Positions 38,299-48,320 of a stretch of DNA of 64,000 nt are shown here, piece by piece. The DNA comes from Paramarasmius palmivorus (Eukaryota; Basidiomycota; Agaricomycetes; Agaricales; Marasmiaceae), in assembly GCA_037176845.1 (NCBI GenBank), contig JAYKXP010000053.1:330719-394718 (forward strand), in the 5' to 3' direction. The first letter of the stretch is position 1; each line of letters begins with the position of its first letter. The notes under the pieces are model-generated. The model searched no databases, had not been told where the DNA came from, and saw only the letters and a list, made by a program, of their open reading frames with translations. Made by a program: the position numbers and the translations under genes.

Positions 38299-38513
38299 TT
38301 CCTTGATTCCGACACATCTTCTGGAACACGCTTGGACCGTTGCAAGACGCTGGGCTCGCGTCATTATACCCACATTCCTTTTCAAATTCGGCCACGCTGG
38401 CAACCCGCGGGTGTTTTTTTCCAGCATATCAAATCCCATCGATCCCTCCGATCATTGTCACAGATTCTACGTTTGTGCCTTACGCCACGCTCTGACCACC
38501 TGGATGCGTCCCG

Positions 38514-41500
38514 ATGTCGAGTATACCACCACCGCCGTCCAGCATCCGAGGATCTACCGGCATACCAACTCTCCCTTCCAATCCACTTTTTACACATAAT
38601 TTTGGTGCTCAAAGTTTACAAACTCCTTTAACAAATCATCAACCTGTTCCTCACACACCGTCTAATGGACGTACAACGTTTATACCACGCTCAGGACCGC
38701 CGTTGCGGCCAAATTACTCATCTCGCATACCTGCTTCCGGTTCGAATACAACTTTTGTTCAGTCTCATACTGTACCTTTTGATGATCCTACGACTTTTGT
38801 TCAGTCTCATACTGTACCTTTTGATGATCCTACACATCCTCCTCATTCTTCTCTTAATGTGCCGGGTTATTTTCCTCTTGCTCATGGACCATATTCCTCG
38901 TTTCCGCAACCGAGTACTCAAGGTATTCCGAGTTCGGTTTCGGAGGGATTTAGGCAATATCCTCCTCATCTTCCTCACACAAGTCATCAGACTGAGCAGG
39001 ATCATTATATGGAATCTCATTCCCAAGAATTTGATCCATATGCCGGTCTTGAACAGAATCAAACTCCACCTAGGACTCAGGCCAGTTCTCATCAACGACC
39101 AACCCCTGGTAGTCGAGACAAGGATTTACCTGATGTACCTCCGGAGGATGGTTCGCGACATGTGCCGAGTCGACAGTCGCATGTCGATGGTTCTGAGGAT
39201 TATCGTGCGCATAGTCGCCGTGATTCTATCGTTGAACCAGTCATTGAGGAGGTTCCCACTGCTGTTCCTGATTCTCGTTATCGTGCTTCACATTATAATC
39301 ATCAGTTCTCGCATAATCCTCATCCTCATATGACACCAGGAATGGGGGTGTACCATCCCTTTCCTTATCAGTTTCACATGCCGCAACCCTTTGGGGGACA
39401 AATACCGTCATACCAAAATGTCAACCCAATGGTTGGTGGCCATGTTCCGTTTCATTTTAATCAGTTTTCTATGGCACCTACAATGTTTCCAAACTTAATT
39501 CCTTATCCTTCTTGGTCCCATCATCCACATACTGCACCTTCTGCTCCTACTGCACCACATACTGCACCTTCTGCCCCTACTGCACCACATGCTCCTCCAT
39601 ATGCTCCTCCACATCCACCTGCTCCTCCGCCTGTTCCTCCAGTACATCAACCATTGCATCCTTCTACCATACAATCTTCTTCGAGTGTTGCGAATTCTTC
39701 TACTTCGATTCCATCTATACCTACTGTTACATCCATTCCAATTCTAAAAGGAAGGGAGAACTGGTCAACCTGGTACGAATCGGCGACGACATTAGTCTCA
39801 AATGTTGGTCTATACACGCATATCTGCGATCCGCCACTCAATGCTTCCGCATCTGCCTACAATCCTCATGTCATTCCCGTTCATTCCCCGCCACTGTCTG
39901 TGGATTCACCACCCGAAGATCATGCTCGATATGATACGTTTTGGGCTCGTGACAGAGTTGCCTCGCACATATTGGTTTCTCGTCTTGACCCAGGTATCGC
40001 CGATCTTCTACCACCCATGTTCCATCCTATCACATTGCAGCCTCGCTCGGCTCGGGATGTCCTTCATACCCTCCGTCGTCACTACGGAGTTGGAGATTAT
40101 GCTCAGGCATGTCTACTGAAAGACCAACTATGGTCGAAGGCACCCAGAAATGGGGATATCCTTAAATATGTCATGACGTGGCGACAGGACTTGAACTTGC
40201 TACGTTCGGCAAACTATGACATTCCATGGGCTGAAGCGATCAAACGTTTCGTTGATTTGCTTCCCACTGGTGGCATGTGGGATCAACTACGTTATAATAC
40301 GTGGCGGACGCTAAATGAACGCGCAACGACCTTCGATCGTGGTTCATTCGAGCAATTGGCCGATGATGTTCTCAAGCTTCATTCCCACATCTCTTCCTTT
40401 CAACGAACTCGAGAATCTGTGTACTCCCACTCCAATACAGCGAATCGTACGCGGTTCCATTCGCGTGGGGGTGACTCGTCGTCGTCCACAGCCAAGGACG
40501 GTGAGAAATCGCAGACTCAAGCTAATCGTCCAGAACGAGTTCCACCTTCCAAACCCAACATTCCCAATCATCACAACCCCAATATTTCTTCACGCCCACA
40601 AGCACACCTTGCGTCGAATATGGACACAGTAGAGCATGAATCCCCACCAGAGTCAAATCATTATGAAGACCCCATTGATACAAATGTAGCTGTCGATATG
40701 CACGATAATGAAACAGAGCATGACGGTTATTCGATGGTGCCACCGGAAATTGAACCGGGATGGCTAATGAGTCTTCTCCTCGACAATCCGATGGTTCTAG
40801 CAGTAATGCAGAAACCGACCTCGGTCATTCTCGACTCTGGTAGCTCTAAACATCTGATTATTGATCGGCGACTATTCTGGGACTTTGACCAGAGTAAGCG
40901 CTTGTCCATAGGGACAGCCAATTGTGGGACATTGGAAACTTATGGGAAGGGCATGGTGAAGATTAGGGTTAAGGACATTCGCACACCTGGGAAGTCATTC
41001 GTCATCCAACTCGAGGATGCTCATTACGCGCCAGATTGCCCTATCAATTTGATGTCGTTTGGGTCATTTCTTGAATCTGGGATGCGAATGTATTACGATG
41101 GGAATGATGGGAGAATTTACATGAAGAAACCATCTCCGAGTGTATTTGGAGTAAAGCTCATACACCGACTCCTTATCATTGAATGTGAATTCATTGCACC
41201 ACCTTCAAATGATGCACAATCAGCGCCGCCATCCATGTCATTGGCTCTTTTTCCAATACCTAGCAATGACTACCTAGACCATAAGGCACTGCCGGCCTAC
41301 ATTAAACGACCACATGATCGAGACTTAGCCCATGACAGACTTGGACATCCGGGAAGGTTGATTGTAGACTCCGTATTGGCCGGAAAATGTGGTACAGGAA
41401 TGGAAGACTTCTCCAGAGCTCCTCAGGATAAGCTCCACAGATGCGACTCGTGCGTTGAAGGAAAGGAAGCTCAAAAGCCATACGACACTCCAGGAAACCG

Positions 41501-44405
41501 TGCGACAAGACCACTTGAGCTCGTACACACGGATACTTGCGGACCTTTCCCTATTACATCTCCTCACGGTAATTCATACTTCCAATACCTACTCGATGAC
41601 TACACACACACGCCGAGTGTGGTGTTCATGCGAGATCGTAGTCAAGTACCGAATGCCATCAAAAAGGTATTGATACGATGGGAAGTAGTGATGGAGAACA
41701 AGGTCCGTGAAATCAGATTCGACGGTTCTGGGGAACAATCAGAGACAGGCCTACTTCAATGGTACGAAGAACGAGGTATTGGGATCCAGGTCACAGCACC
41801 GTATGCACACAGTCAAGGAGGCAAAGTTGAGCGCGGCATTCGAACTCTTGAAGATGATTGCCACGTTCTCCTTGCGTGGGCAAATCTTCCACTCACCTTT
41901 TGGGAAGATGCCATACGCACAGCGTGTTACACACGTTATCGACTTCCGTGTGCTGGTTTACCTCCACACACGTCTCCGTTTGAGATGGTAACCAGGACGA
42001 AACCCAACTACAGCTCTTGGCGTCCCTTCGGATGTCGATGCTGGGTTGCCATACCACCAGAACTATTGCGTAAAGGAAGTCCACGCCGATTTGAAGCAAT
42101 CTTCGTCGGTTATGAAGAAGGTCGCATAGGTTGGCGAGTGCGTGACCTATATGGACGGTATCGGTTTTCACGAGATGTGGTCTTTGATGAGAACGTACCG
42201 GGTTACATGGGAAGAGTGCCCGACGAATACTATGCACCTATCCCTAATGGCCAACCCAAGTCTCAAGGAGTGGACAATCTCCCGGTTTCCCCTCTGGATG
42301 TTACACCAGCAGTGACACCAGATAATGTACCTGATGATGATCTTCCAGTTCGACCTAAACCAACCCGCGAAGTCGATGTCCATCAACTGCCTGCACGTCC
42401 GAGGCGAACACGTGAAGCTACAGCAAAGGGTAAACAATGGCAAGCAGACATTATTGCCCGGGATCTTCATAGAGAAGAGTTACGACGACGTCGGAATGGG
42501 GGTGCCAATGTAGCTCAACTAGCCCATTTGTTTGCCAGTACACTTCCAGCATTCGTTGCTACAGAATCCTTGATTGATGAACTACAGTCCCCAAATGACA
42601 TCACGCTGCATTCCATGGAGACGGAAGCAATTCAGACGGAGATTAATTATATTGATCATCCGGAACGCTCCTCTGGATTTGCCTTGGTCGCGTCATCTCG
42701 AACATCCCGGGACTTTGACCTCAGTAAAGCCCCGGACAATTTCTGGGAAGCTAGGGCACGCTCTGATATTGAGAAGTGGAAGGAAGCTGAGAAAGAGGAG
42801 TTGGATAGCCTCAATCGATTGGGCGTCTTCAAGGAGACACGCTTACCAGAGGGACGAACAGCCGTGGGTCTTAGATGGGTATATACCATCAAGCATGATG
42901 GGCGATATAAGGCACGTCTTGTTGCCCAGGGTTTCAGTCAACGACCGGGAGACTACGGGAACACATACGCACCTGTAGCGAGAATGACAAGCATTCGTAT
43001 TATCATTGCTCGAGCCACAAAGCATGACTATGAATTGTTTGTCTTCGATTTCAAGACTGCCTTCTTGAACTCGCCGCTGTCGGAAACCGTTTACTGCAAG
43101 CAGATTCCTGGGTACACCCTTTCCGATAAAACCATTGTCTACATTCTTCTACGTGCCATTTACGGTCTCAAACAGGCATCGGCTGAATGGTACCGTACTC
43201 TCTGGGAATTTCTCAGGAAATTGGGTTTCTTACGTTGTGGTGTGGACAATGCTGTGTTCTATTGTCGATGGAAGGTACCTCCAATCTCCACTATTGCCAT
43301 GCCTGCAAATGGAGAGGCGTTGGAAATCATCATTGCTGTTCACGTTGATGATGGACTGGTTTCTACCAACTCCCGTGAACTTTACAAATGGTTCATTGCG
43401 GAATTGAGGAAGCAGTTTGTGTTGAATGATCTAGGTCCGGCCGAAATTTACCTCGGTATCACCATTATCAGAGATCGGTCAACGCGACGGACATGGCTGA
43501 CTCAACGATCATATGTCATGGAACTACTGGAATCCTACAATCTCACTCGAGCCACAAGGACGTCTATACCCTTGCGACAAAAACCTTCGGACCTACCTTC
43601 TCCTCCTCCCAATGCGATACCAGATGCACCCACGGAACCTGATCAACTTCGACTACTATACATGAAGATTATTGGTTCATTGCTCTATCTCGCCATGTGC
43701 ACACGACCTGACATCGCCTACGCAGTGATGGCTCTTAGTCAATTCAATACCACAGCGACTAAAACTCATTTGCTCGCTGCTAAGGGAGTCCTCCGGTACT
43801 TGGCAGGAACTGTTGACTATGCTCTACAGTATGGGGGTGATCAGATGCTAGACACAGTCGGCTACTTCAAATATCCCGTTGACGACATTGCATTCACGGA
43901 TGCGGATTGGGCATCTGACATCACAGATCGCAAAAGTATCTCCGGATATGCCATCTATCTTTATGGAGGGTTGATCTCATGGTCGGCGTCAAAACAGAAA
44001 GCTGTTGCACTTTCATCCACGGAGGCAGAATATATGGCGCTAACACATTGTACGCGGGAGACGCTTTGGATCAAAATGTTCACAGACGTTCTAGGTTTCC
44101 ATATACCTTCTCCTTTTACCATCCTGTCTGATAATCGTGGATCGGTTGACATGTCGAAGTCTCCATCTACTTCCGGAAACTCCAAGCACATCGACATGAA
44201 GTATCACTTCATTCGGGATCATATTTCAAACAAGGTCATCATCACGGACTGGATCCCTACCGAGGAGATGGTTGCAGACATCTTCACCAAACCTCTTCCT
44301 CCGCCTCTTCATGAAAAGCACTGCCGCTCGTTGGGACTCATCAGATGGGACCAGGGGGAGAATTCAATGGATGGGGTCATGGACAAACCGAAACTTTCAA
44401 ATTAA
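38514..44405 (+). CDS. Copia Gag-Pol polyprotein, 1,963 residues
   Basis: The single frame has a low-complexity Pro/His/Ser-rich Gag N-terminus with tandem repeats (SHTVPFDDPT twice; TAPSAPTAPH twice). A gag core follows from LKGRENWSTWYESATTLVSN. No CCHC zinc knuckle is visible, unlike the gag-only element next door. The aspartic protease has VILDSGSSKHL near residue 773. A pre-integrase segment (HDRLGHPGRLIVDSVLAGK) precedes the integrase core with HTDTCGPF near residue 1004, RFDGSGEQSE and SQGGKVERGIRTL. The reverse transcriptase starts near WKEAEKEELDSLNRLGVFKE and has HVDD at about residue 1610 instead of the more common YVDD. RNase H has SASKQKAVALSSTEAEYMAL near residue 1834. Gag and Pol are in one frame, so no frameshift is needed. 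Confidence 0.93.
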   Translation: MSSIPPPPSSIRGSTGIPTLPSNPLFTHNFGAQSLQTPLTNHQPVPHTPSNGRTTFIPRSGPPLRPNYSSRIPASGSNTTFVQSHTVPFDDPTTFVQSHTVPFDDPTHPPHSSLNVPGYFPLAHGPYSSFPQPSTQGIPSSVSEGFRQYPPHLPHTSHQTEQDHYMESHSQEFDPYAGLEQNQTPPRTQASSHQRPTPGSRDKDLPDVPPEDGSRHVPSRQSHVDGSEDYRAHSRRDSIVEPVIEEVPTAVPDSRYRASHYNHQFSHNPHPHMTPGMGVYHPFPYQFHMPQPFGGQIPSYQNVNPMVGGHVPFHFNQFSMAPTMFPNLIPYPSWSHHPHTAPSAPTAPHTAPSAPTAPHAPPYAPPHPPAPPPVPPVHQPLHPSTIQSSSSVANSSTSIPSIPTVTSIPILKGRENWSTWYESATTLVSNVGLYTHICDPPLNASASAYNPHVIPVHSPPLSVDSPPEDHARYDTFWARDRVASHILVSRLDPGIADLLPPMFHPITLQPRSARDVLHTLRRHYGVGDYAQACLLKDQLWSKAPRNGDILKYVMTWRQDLNLLRSANYDIPWAEAIKRFVDLLPTGGMWDQLRYNTWRTLNERATTFDRGSFEQLADDVLKLHSHISSFQRTRESVYSHSNTANRTRFHSRGGDSSSSTAKDGEKSQTQANRPERVPPSKPNIPNHHNPNISSRPQAHLASNMDTVEHESPPESNHYEDPIDTNVAVDMHDNETEHDGYSMVPPEIEPGWLMSLLLDNPMVLAVMQKPTSVILDSGSSKHLIIDRRLFWDFDQSKRLSIGTANCGTLETYGKGMVKIRVKDIRTPGKSFVIQLEDAHYAPDCPINLMSFGSFLESGMRMYYDGNDGRIYMKKPSPSVFGVKLIHRLLIIECEFIAPPSNDAQSAPPSMSLALFPIPSNDYLDHKALPAYIKRPHDRDLAHDRLGHPGRLIVDSVLAGKCGTGMEDFSRAPQDKLHRCDSCVEGKEAQKPYDTPGNRATRPLELVHTDTCGPFPITSPHGNSYFQYLLDDYTHTPSVVFMRDRSQVPNAIKKVLIRWEVVMENKVREIRFDGSGEQSETGLLQWYEERGIGIQVTAPYAHSQGGKVERGIRTLEDDCHVLLAWANLPLTFWEDAIRTACYTRYRLPCAGLPPHTSPFEMVTRTKPNYSSWRPFGCRCWVAIPPELLRKGSPRRFEAIFVGYEEGRIGWRVRDLYGRYRFSRDVVFDENVPGYMGRVPDEYYAPIPNGQPKSQGVDNLPVSPLDVTPAVTPDNVPDDDLPVRPKPTREVDVHQLPARPRRTREATAKGKQWQADIIARDLHREELRRRRNGGANVAQLAHLFASTLPAFVATESLIDELQSPNDITLHSMETEAIQTEINYIDHPERSSGFALVASSRTSRDFDLSKAPDNFWEARARSDIEKWKEAEKEELDSLNRLGVFKETRLPEGRTAVGLRWVYTIKHDGRYKARLVAQGFSQRPGDYGNTYAPVARMTSIRIIIARATKHDYELFVFDFKTAFLNSPLSETVYCKQIPGYTLSDKTIVYILLRAIYGLKQASAEWYRTLWEFLRKLGFLRCGVDNAVFYCRWKVPPISTIAMPANGEALEIIIAVHVDDGLVSTNSRELYKWFIAELRKQFVLNDLGPAEIYLGITIIRDRSTRRTWLTQRSYVMELLESYNLTRATRTSIPLRQKPSDLPSPPPNAIPDAPTEPDQLRLLYMKIIGSLLYLAMCTRPDIAYAVMALSQFNTTATKTHLLAAKGVLRYLAGTVDYALQYGGDQMLDTVGYFKYPVDDIAFTDADWASDITDRKSISGYAIYLYGGLISWSASKQKAVALSSTEAEYMALTHCTRETLWIKMFTDVLGFHIPSPFTILSDNRGSVDMSKSPSTSGNSKHIDMKYHFIRDHISNKVIITDWIPTEEMVADIFTKPLPPPLHEKHCRSLGLIRWDQGENSMDGVMDKPKLSN

Positions 44406-44488
44406 GTATCCCAGATCATTTCATTTCATCCTTTCGTATTTCATATTCCAGTTATACGTCCTACTCTACCGTATCGTCCGTGGGGGTG

Positions 44489-44775
44489 TGTAGAAAGTTG
44501 TTATTGGTCGGACTTTCCCGTAGAGTACACGTGACACTGTTTATTGTTATGCCTCGTTCCTCGTCATTCACTCCTCAGCCGTTTACCATTCACTGGTCCG
44601 TCTGAGGAGGTTAGTATTTTTATTTAGATCATTCATACCTTACTGATTCCACTCGTAGCTTACCGTACACTCGTGTATCCGTTAGGTATGGAATTATTCA
44701 GCCGTTTACCATTCACTGGTCCGTCTGAGGAGCTTACCGTACACTCGTGTATCCGTTAGGTGTTCGGTCTCTACA
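44489..44775 (+). repeat. 3' LTR of the copia element
   Basis: A 287-bp copy of the 5' LTR with the same internal duplications, preceded by the polypurine tract and followed by the CAGAG target duplication. Confidence 0.9.
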
Positions 44776-44780
44776 CAGAG

Positions 44781-45069
44781 GCCTTGAGATAGAACCAAGT
44801 GATGAACTCTGATTCAATGTTGTATGTAGGGTTTTCTGTCTAGCTTTTATACATGAGTAGGGGATAAAAGATAATCCTAAAGGTACGATAATAGATACTA
44901 AGTGAACTAGAAATAACTGCACAGTCAGTGTCAGTAACTGTCAGTAAATGGTAGTACAAGCGGGTTAAAGCTACTGTTCTATGTATATCTGTTTTCTTAG
45001 TAATTGTGGCATAGGCGGAATAAAGTGAAAATAACTTGACAGGTGACATCTATATTTAGAATTCCAACA
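44781..45069 (-). repeat. LTR of the gag-only element, interrupted copy, second piece
   Basis: These 289 bp complete the LTR that was split by the copia element. Joined with 37925-38000 the length is exactly 365 bp, equal to the intact copy. The polypurine tract GAGGGGGAG (minus) lies directly inside it at 45078-45070. Confidence 0.8.
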
Positions 45070-45096
45070 CTCCCCCTCAAACCTTGGATGATGGAA

Positions 45097-47772
45097 TTAT
45101 CCGGGGTTTGACTCTAATTCTTTGTTCGCGTGTTCTGTTTGGTGATTCCAATGTGTGATCCGGTGGCGATGTTCTGTGTTCTGATGATCTCGGTGTTTAA
45201 TCTTCTGTCGGTGGTAGTATTGGTGATATGGTGGTTCCACTTCCGCTTCTTTGACCGTTCCTGAATATTCTCCGGTTGGATTGACATTTACAAGTTGTTT
45301 TGGTCCAACTTGTTTTTCCTTTGGTGACCTGTTTCCTGCATTGAGATTCATCTCGGCGACTTGTTCTGAAATGTCGTTGATCGAGTTTTTGTGCTCCCCC
45401 TCGACGAGTGATATCTGCAATGGTTCAAGACTTTCTGGATCTGTCTTGTTCTCCTTGTGTGCCAATGTCTGGTCTGTTCCATTTTCCTGTTCCATTTCTC
45501 CATTCCTTGGGGTAATTTCCTTTGTTTCATCCTTCTGTCCTATGACTTTCATCAGCCATTCTGGATGCAATTTCTCCCCCATAAGTATGTGCTGGATAAA
45601 TTGGTGACATATTTGGCAACAATGATGTTCCTTCAATGTCTGTCCTCCATGAATTTCATGGTCCTTGGTCTCTGTAGCTGTGTCTGGTTGATTCTTCTGT
45701 TGTCCTGTATAGCCTTCTTGATGGCGTTGTTGAGAATCCATTCGATTTTCTCTGCATATGATCACTTTGCTATCAATCGGTGTCTGTAAATCGACCATTG
45801 TGGCCATCGTGGTGTGCATTTCCACAGCCATGTATGCTGTTTCCTCGGATTTCTCTTCAGTTTCCTTGGTCTTTCCGAATTCATCATCGTAAAACCATTC
45901 TTTCGGTGGATTATACTGTTCCACTGCTCGGATTTCCCTGGCTAACCATGTGCCTTCTTCCCATATTTCTTCTTCCATGGCTTTAACAGCACTTTCCTTG
46001 GTGCTGCTTGCCTTCTCTTTGCCTTTACGCCATGATTGGCTATCTTTAGCTGGTTTGGACTTCTCTTTGTCCTCGGAATCATCGTCTGATTTCTTGGATT
46101 TCGGCTTTGAACGACATCCTGCGGCGATATGCCCTTTTCCTTGACATCTGAAGCATGTGATTTCCTTCCGATCTCTATTATCTCCGCCCTGACGATCATT
46201 GAATTGTCTCCGGCCTCTTCCTCGGCTATTAAATCCTCGGCCTCTATTATTGGAATGATCTCAGGAATAATGGACTTTTTCCCGTTCTGGATGTTTCCGT
46301 AATGTTTGTCCACTAGCTTCTGCTCGAATTGCAGCGATGAGTGCATCGACTGTCAATGTCTCCTCGTTCTGTTTACAAACAGTAACAAGTGCAGTGATTG
46401 TTGCAGTCAGTGAGTTTGGCACTGAAGCTATGAGGGCGTTCTTGAATTGATCATCCGAAACTTTGATCTTCAATCCTTCCAATTCATTTCTGATCTCGAG
46501 TAGATCATCAATGTGCTTGTTGACCTTGGAAATGTCGGTACAGGTGGCGGTGTAGAGTTTTCGTTCCAAATGTGCTTCCGTAAAAGGATTCTTCGTGTCG
46601 TAGTCCTTCTTTAATCCTTCCCATAGTTTATGAGATAATTCCGTTGACTTGTATCTCCTGAATATCGTGTCCGGGAGTTTTCCTATAATGGCATTTAACA
46701 GATCTGCGTCTGCATCTGCCTCCTTGTCGTTGTCCGTTTCTGGTTCATTTTCCAGATATTTCTTGTAACCAACTGATCTGGTAGCTCTTTCTACCCTTGT
46801 TGACCACATGGACCAATTTGATCCATCATGCTTGAGTTCCGGCACTTTATCGAATGCCTTTATTGCTTTAGACGCCATATCGTCTTCTTCGTCTGAATCA
46901 AATGATTCTTCCTTTGGTGGTCTCTTTGGAGATGGTGTTCTCGGTTTGGGTTTGGGACCTATGCTGGGCGATTCTGGTGGATCGTCCTTCTCTTCGTCGG
47001 CAGGTGTTCCTTTGTCTTCGTCAGATACAGGTTTATCAGTATCAACTTCTGATTCCTGTTCTGAGTCTCCTTTGTCCTGCTCTTGTTCCTTTTCTAGGTC
47101 CTGTTCTTCTTTATCGGATTCTTCACCAAATCCTAATCCTTGTTCGAACTCTTCAGCAAGTTCGGTTTCCTGATCAAACTCTTCAGCAAGTTCGATCTGC
47201 TCTTCAACAGTTTCCTCCTGTGAAGCTGATGTTCCCGCTGGTGGGAATACTAATGGTTGTGGTTCTGGTACTGTTGTTCGTAGGACGTTTCCTCGAACTA
47301 CTTCTGCGTTCTGATCGTCACAATCCCTAAAATTTCCAACTTGTAGCGCTTCCTTGGGAGTGCTAATTCGATTTCTTCTATTTGGACACGGTTGCTCTGT
47401 GCAGAGATACCACTTGCGTCTGTTGAGATCTAAATGGCAATCTCGTAGTTCGTTGACGTTGAACTGATGTGACCAATTGACACAGACTAGATCTGTTCGG
47501 AGTTGTGGTTGTGCGGAAGATGCTGGTGGCGTGTGCAATCCTCCAACTGGACTCTGTCTCCTAGAAGGTATACGCGATGGGTTTCTCGATGGATGTGATG
47601 ATATGCTCTGTTGCTGTCCCGATGGACTGCCTGTTCTACTTCCTACTGGTGTAGGTTGCCTGCTAGGATTCCTGCTAGGGTTCCTAGATCCTCGTAATAT
47701 TTGTTCTGGATCGAACGTTCCTGATACTGGGGTACCGCTTCTGGATTGATAACGGCTACCTCTATCGGACAT
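45097..47772 (-). pseudogene. Gag polyprotein with CCHC zinc knuckle, one in-frame TGA
   Basis: The minus-strand frame runs from 47772 to a TAA at 45099-45097, about 890 codons. The N-terminus is Arg/Ser/Pro-rich and then strongly acidic. The gag core of the copia (UBN2-like) type starts at KAFDKVPELKHDGSNWSMWS and includes LPDTIFRRYKSTELSHKLWE and HIDDLLEIRNELEGLKIKVS. A TGA at 46263-46261 is followed in the same frame by an Arg/Gly-rich stretch and the zinc knuckle CFRCQGKGHIAAGC. The tail is hydrophilic, rich in Glu, Gln, Lys and His, with no enzyme domain. The TGA lies where HYS-Arg would fit, and it may be the only disabling change. In the cell it would form the particle shell and package element RNA. 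Confidence 0.8.
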
Positions 47773-47955
47773 ACACTAGTCCAATAGTCCTTTGCTTTGG
47801 GTAGGGGATATTCCGGCGTCCCTGCTCGCCAATCGATATACGATCTTGGTTCTTGTTCCTTGGGGATATTACGGCGTCCCAAACTCGCCACTATACCAAT
47901 ATGAAATCGGTATTACTCTGGTTTGGCTAAGGTTTATAGACCGGGGCCCATAACC

Positions 47956-48320
47956 TGTCAGAGTTTTAGATTGAACTCTGTTAGCAGCGATAGCGCAGGT
48001 AAGCGCGATATAAACGATAGCAGATGACCAGAGGGGTTGAGAGAACACAAGATGATAAACTGATTCAATGTTGTATGTAGGGTTTTCTGTCTAGCTTTTA
48101 TACATGAGTAGGGGATAAAAGATAATCCTAAAGGTACGATAATAGATACTAAGTGAACTAGAAATAACTGCACAGTCAGTGTCAGTAACTGTCAGTAAAT
48201 GGTAGTACAAGCGGGTTAAAGCTACTGTTCTATGTATATCTGTTTTCTTAGTAATTGTGGCATAGGCGGAATAAAGTGAAAATAACTTGACAGGTGACAT
48301 CTATATTTAGAATTCCAACA
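47956..48320 (-). repeat. LTR of the gag-only element, uninterrupted copy
   Basis: This 365-bp repeat matches the other copy over its last ~260 bp with no difference noticed by eye. The first ~110 bp on the plus strand (the U5 end of the minus-strand element) carry many substitutions and small indels. Confidence 0.85.

Larger units (their letters stand above)
38001..44775 (+). mobile_element. Complete Ty1/copia LTR retrotransposon
   Basis: Two 287-bp LTRs (38001-38287 and 44489-44775) read as identical and begin TGTAG and end CTACA. The element is flanked by the 5-bp duplication CAGAG (37996-38000 and 44776-44780). The primer-binding site GGTTATGGGCC (from 38288) would pair with the anticodon stem-loop region of initiator methionine tRNA, a priming mode known for some copia elements. 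The polypurine tract GTGGGGGTG (44480-44488) abuts the 3' LTR. One uninterrupted gag-pol frame fills the interior. Identical LTRs and an open frame mark a recent, possibly still active insertion. It landed inside an LTR of the older gag-only element. Confidence 0.92.
37925..48320 (-). mobile_element. Gag-only LTR retrotransposon (TR-GAG type), itself interrupted
   Basis: The element lies on the minus strand. Its 365-bp LTRs are 47956-48320 (5' LTR of the element) and 37925-45069 with a 6,780-bp insertion removed. Both begin TGTCAGAG and end CCAACA on the plus strand. A 5-bp duplication GCAAC flanks it (37920-37924 and 48321-48325). The internal region of 2,886 bp holds a single gag-like frame. 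A primer-binding site (minus GGTTATGGGCCCC, 47955-47943) and a polypurine tract (minus GAGGGGGAG, 45078-45070) sit exactly at the LTR borders. No protease, integrase or reverse transcriptase is present, so it depends on another element. Confidence 0.85.

Noticed and set aside
38718..39333. Overlapping open frames on both strands in the copia Gag region
   Set aside because: They are by-products of low-complexity tandem repeats. The single long plus-strand frame explains the sequence.
45251..47749. Plus-strand open frames opposite the gag-only element
   Set aside because: The minus-strand frame has the gag core and zinc knuckle and is bounded by correctly placed LTR, PBS and PPT. The plus-strand frames are shadows.
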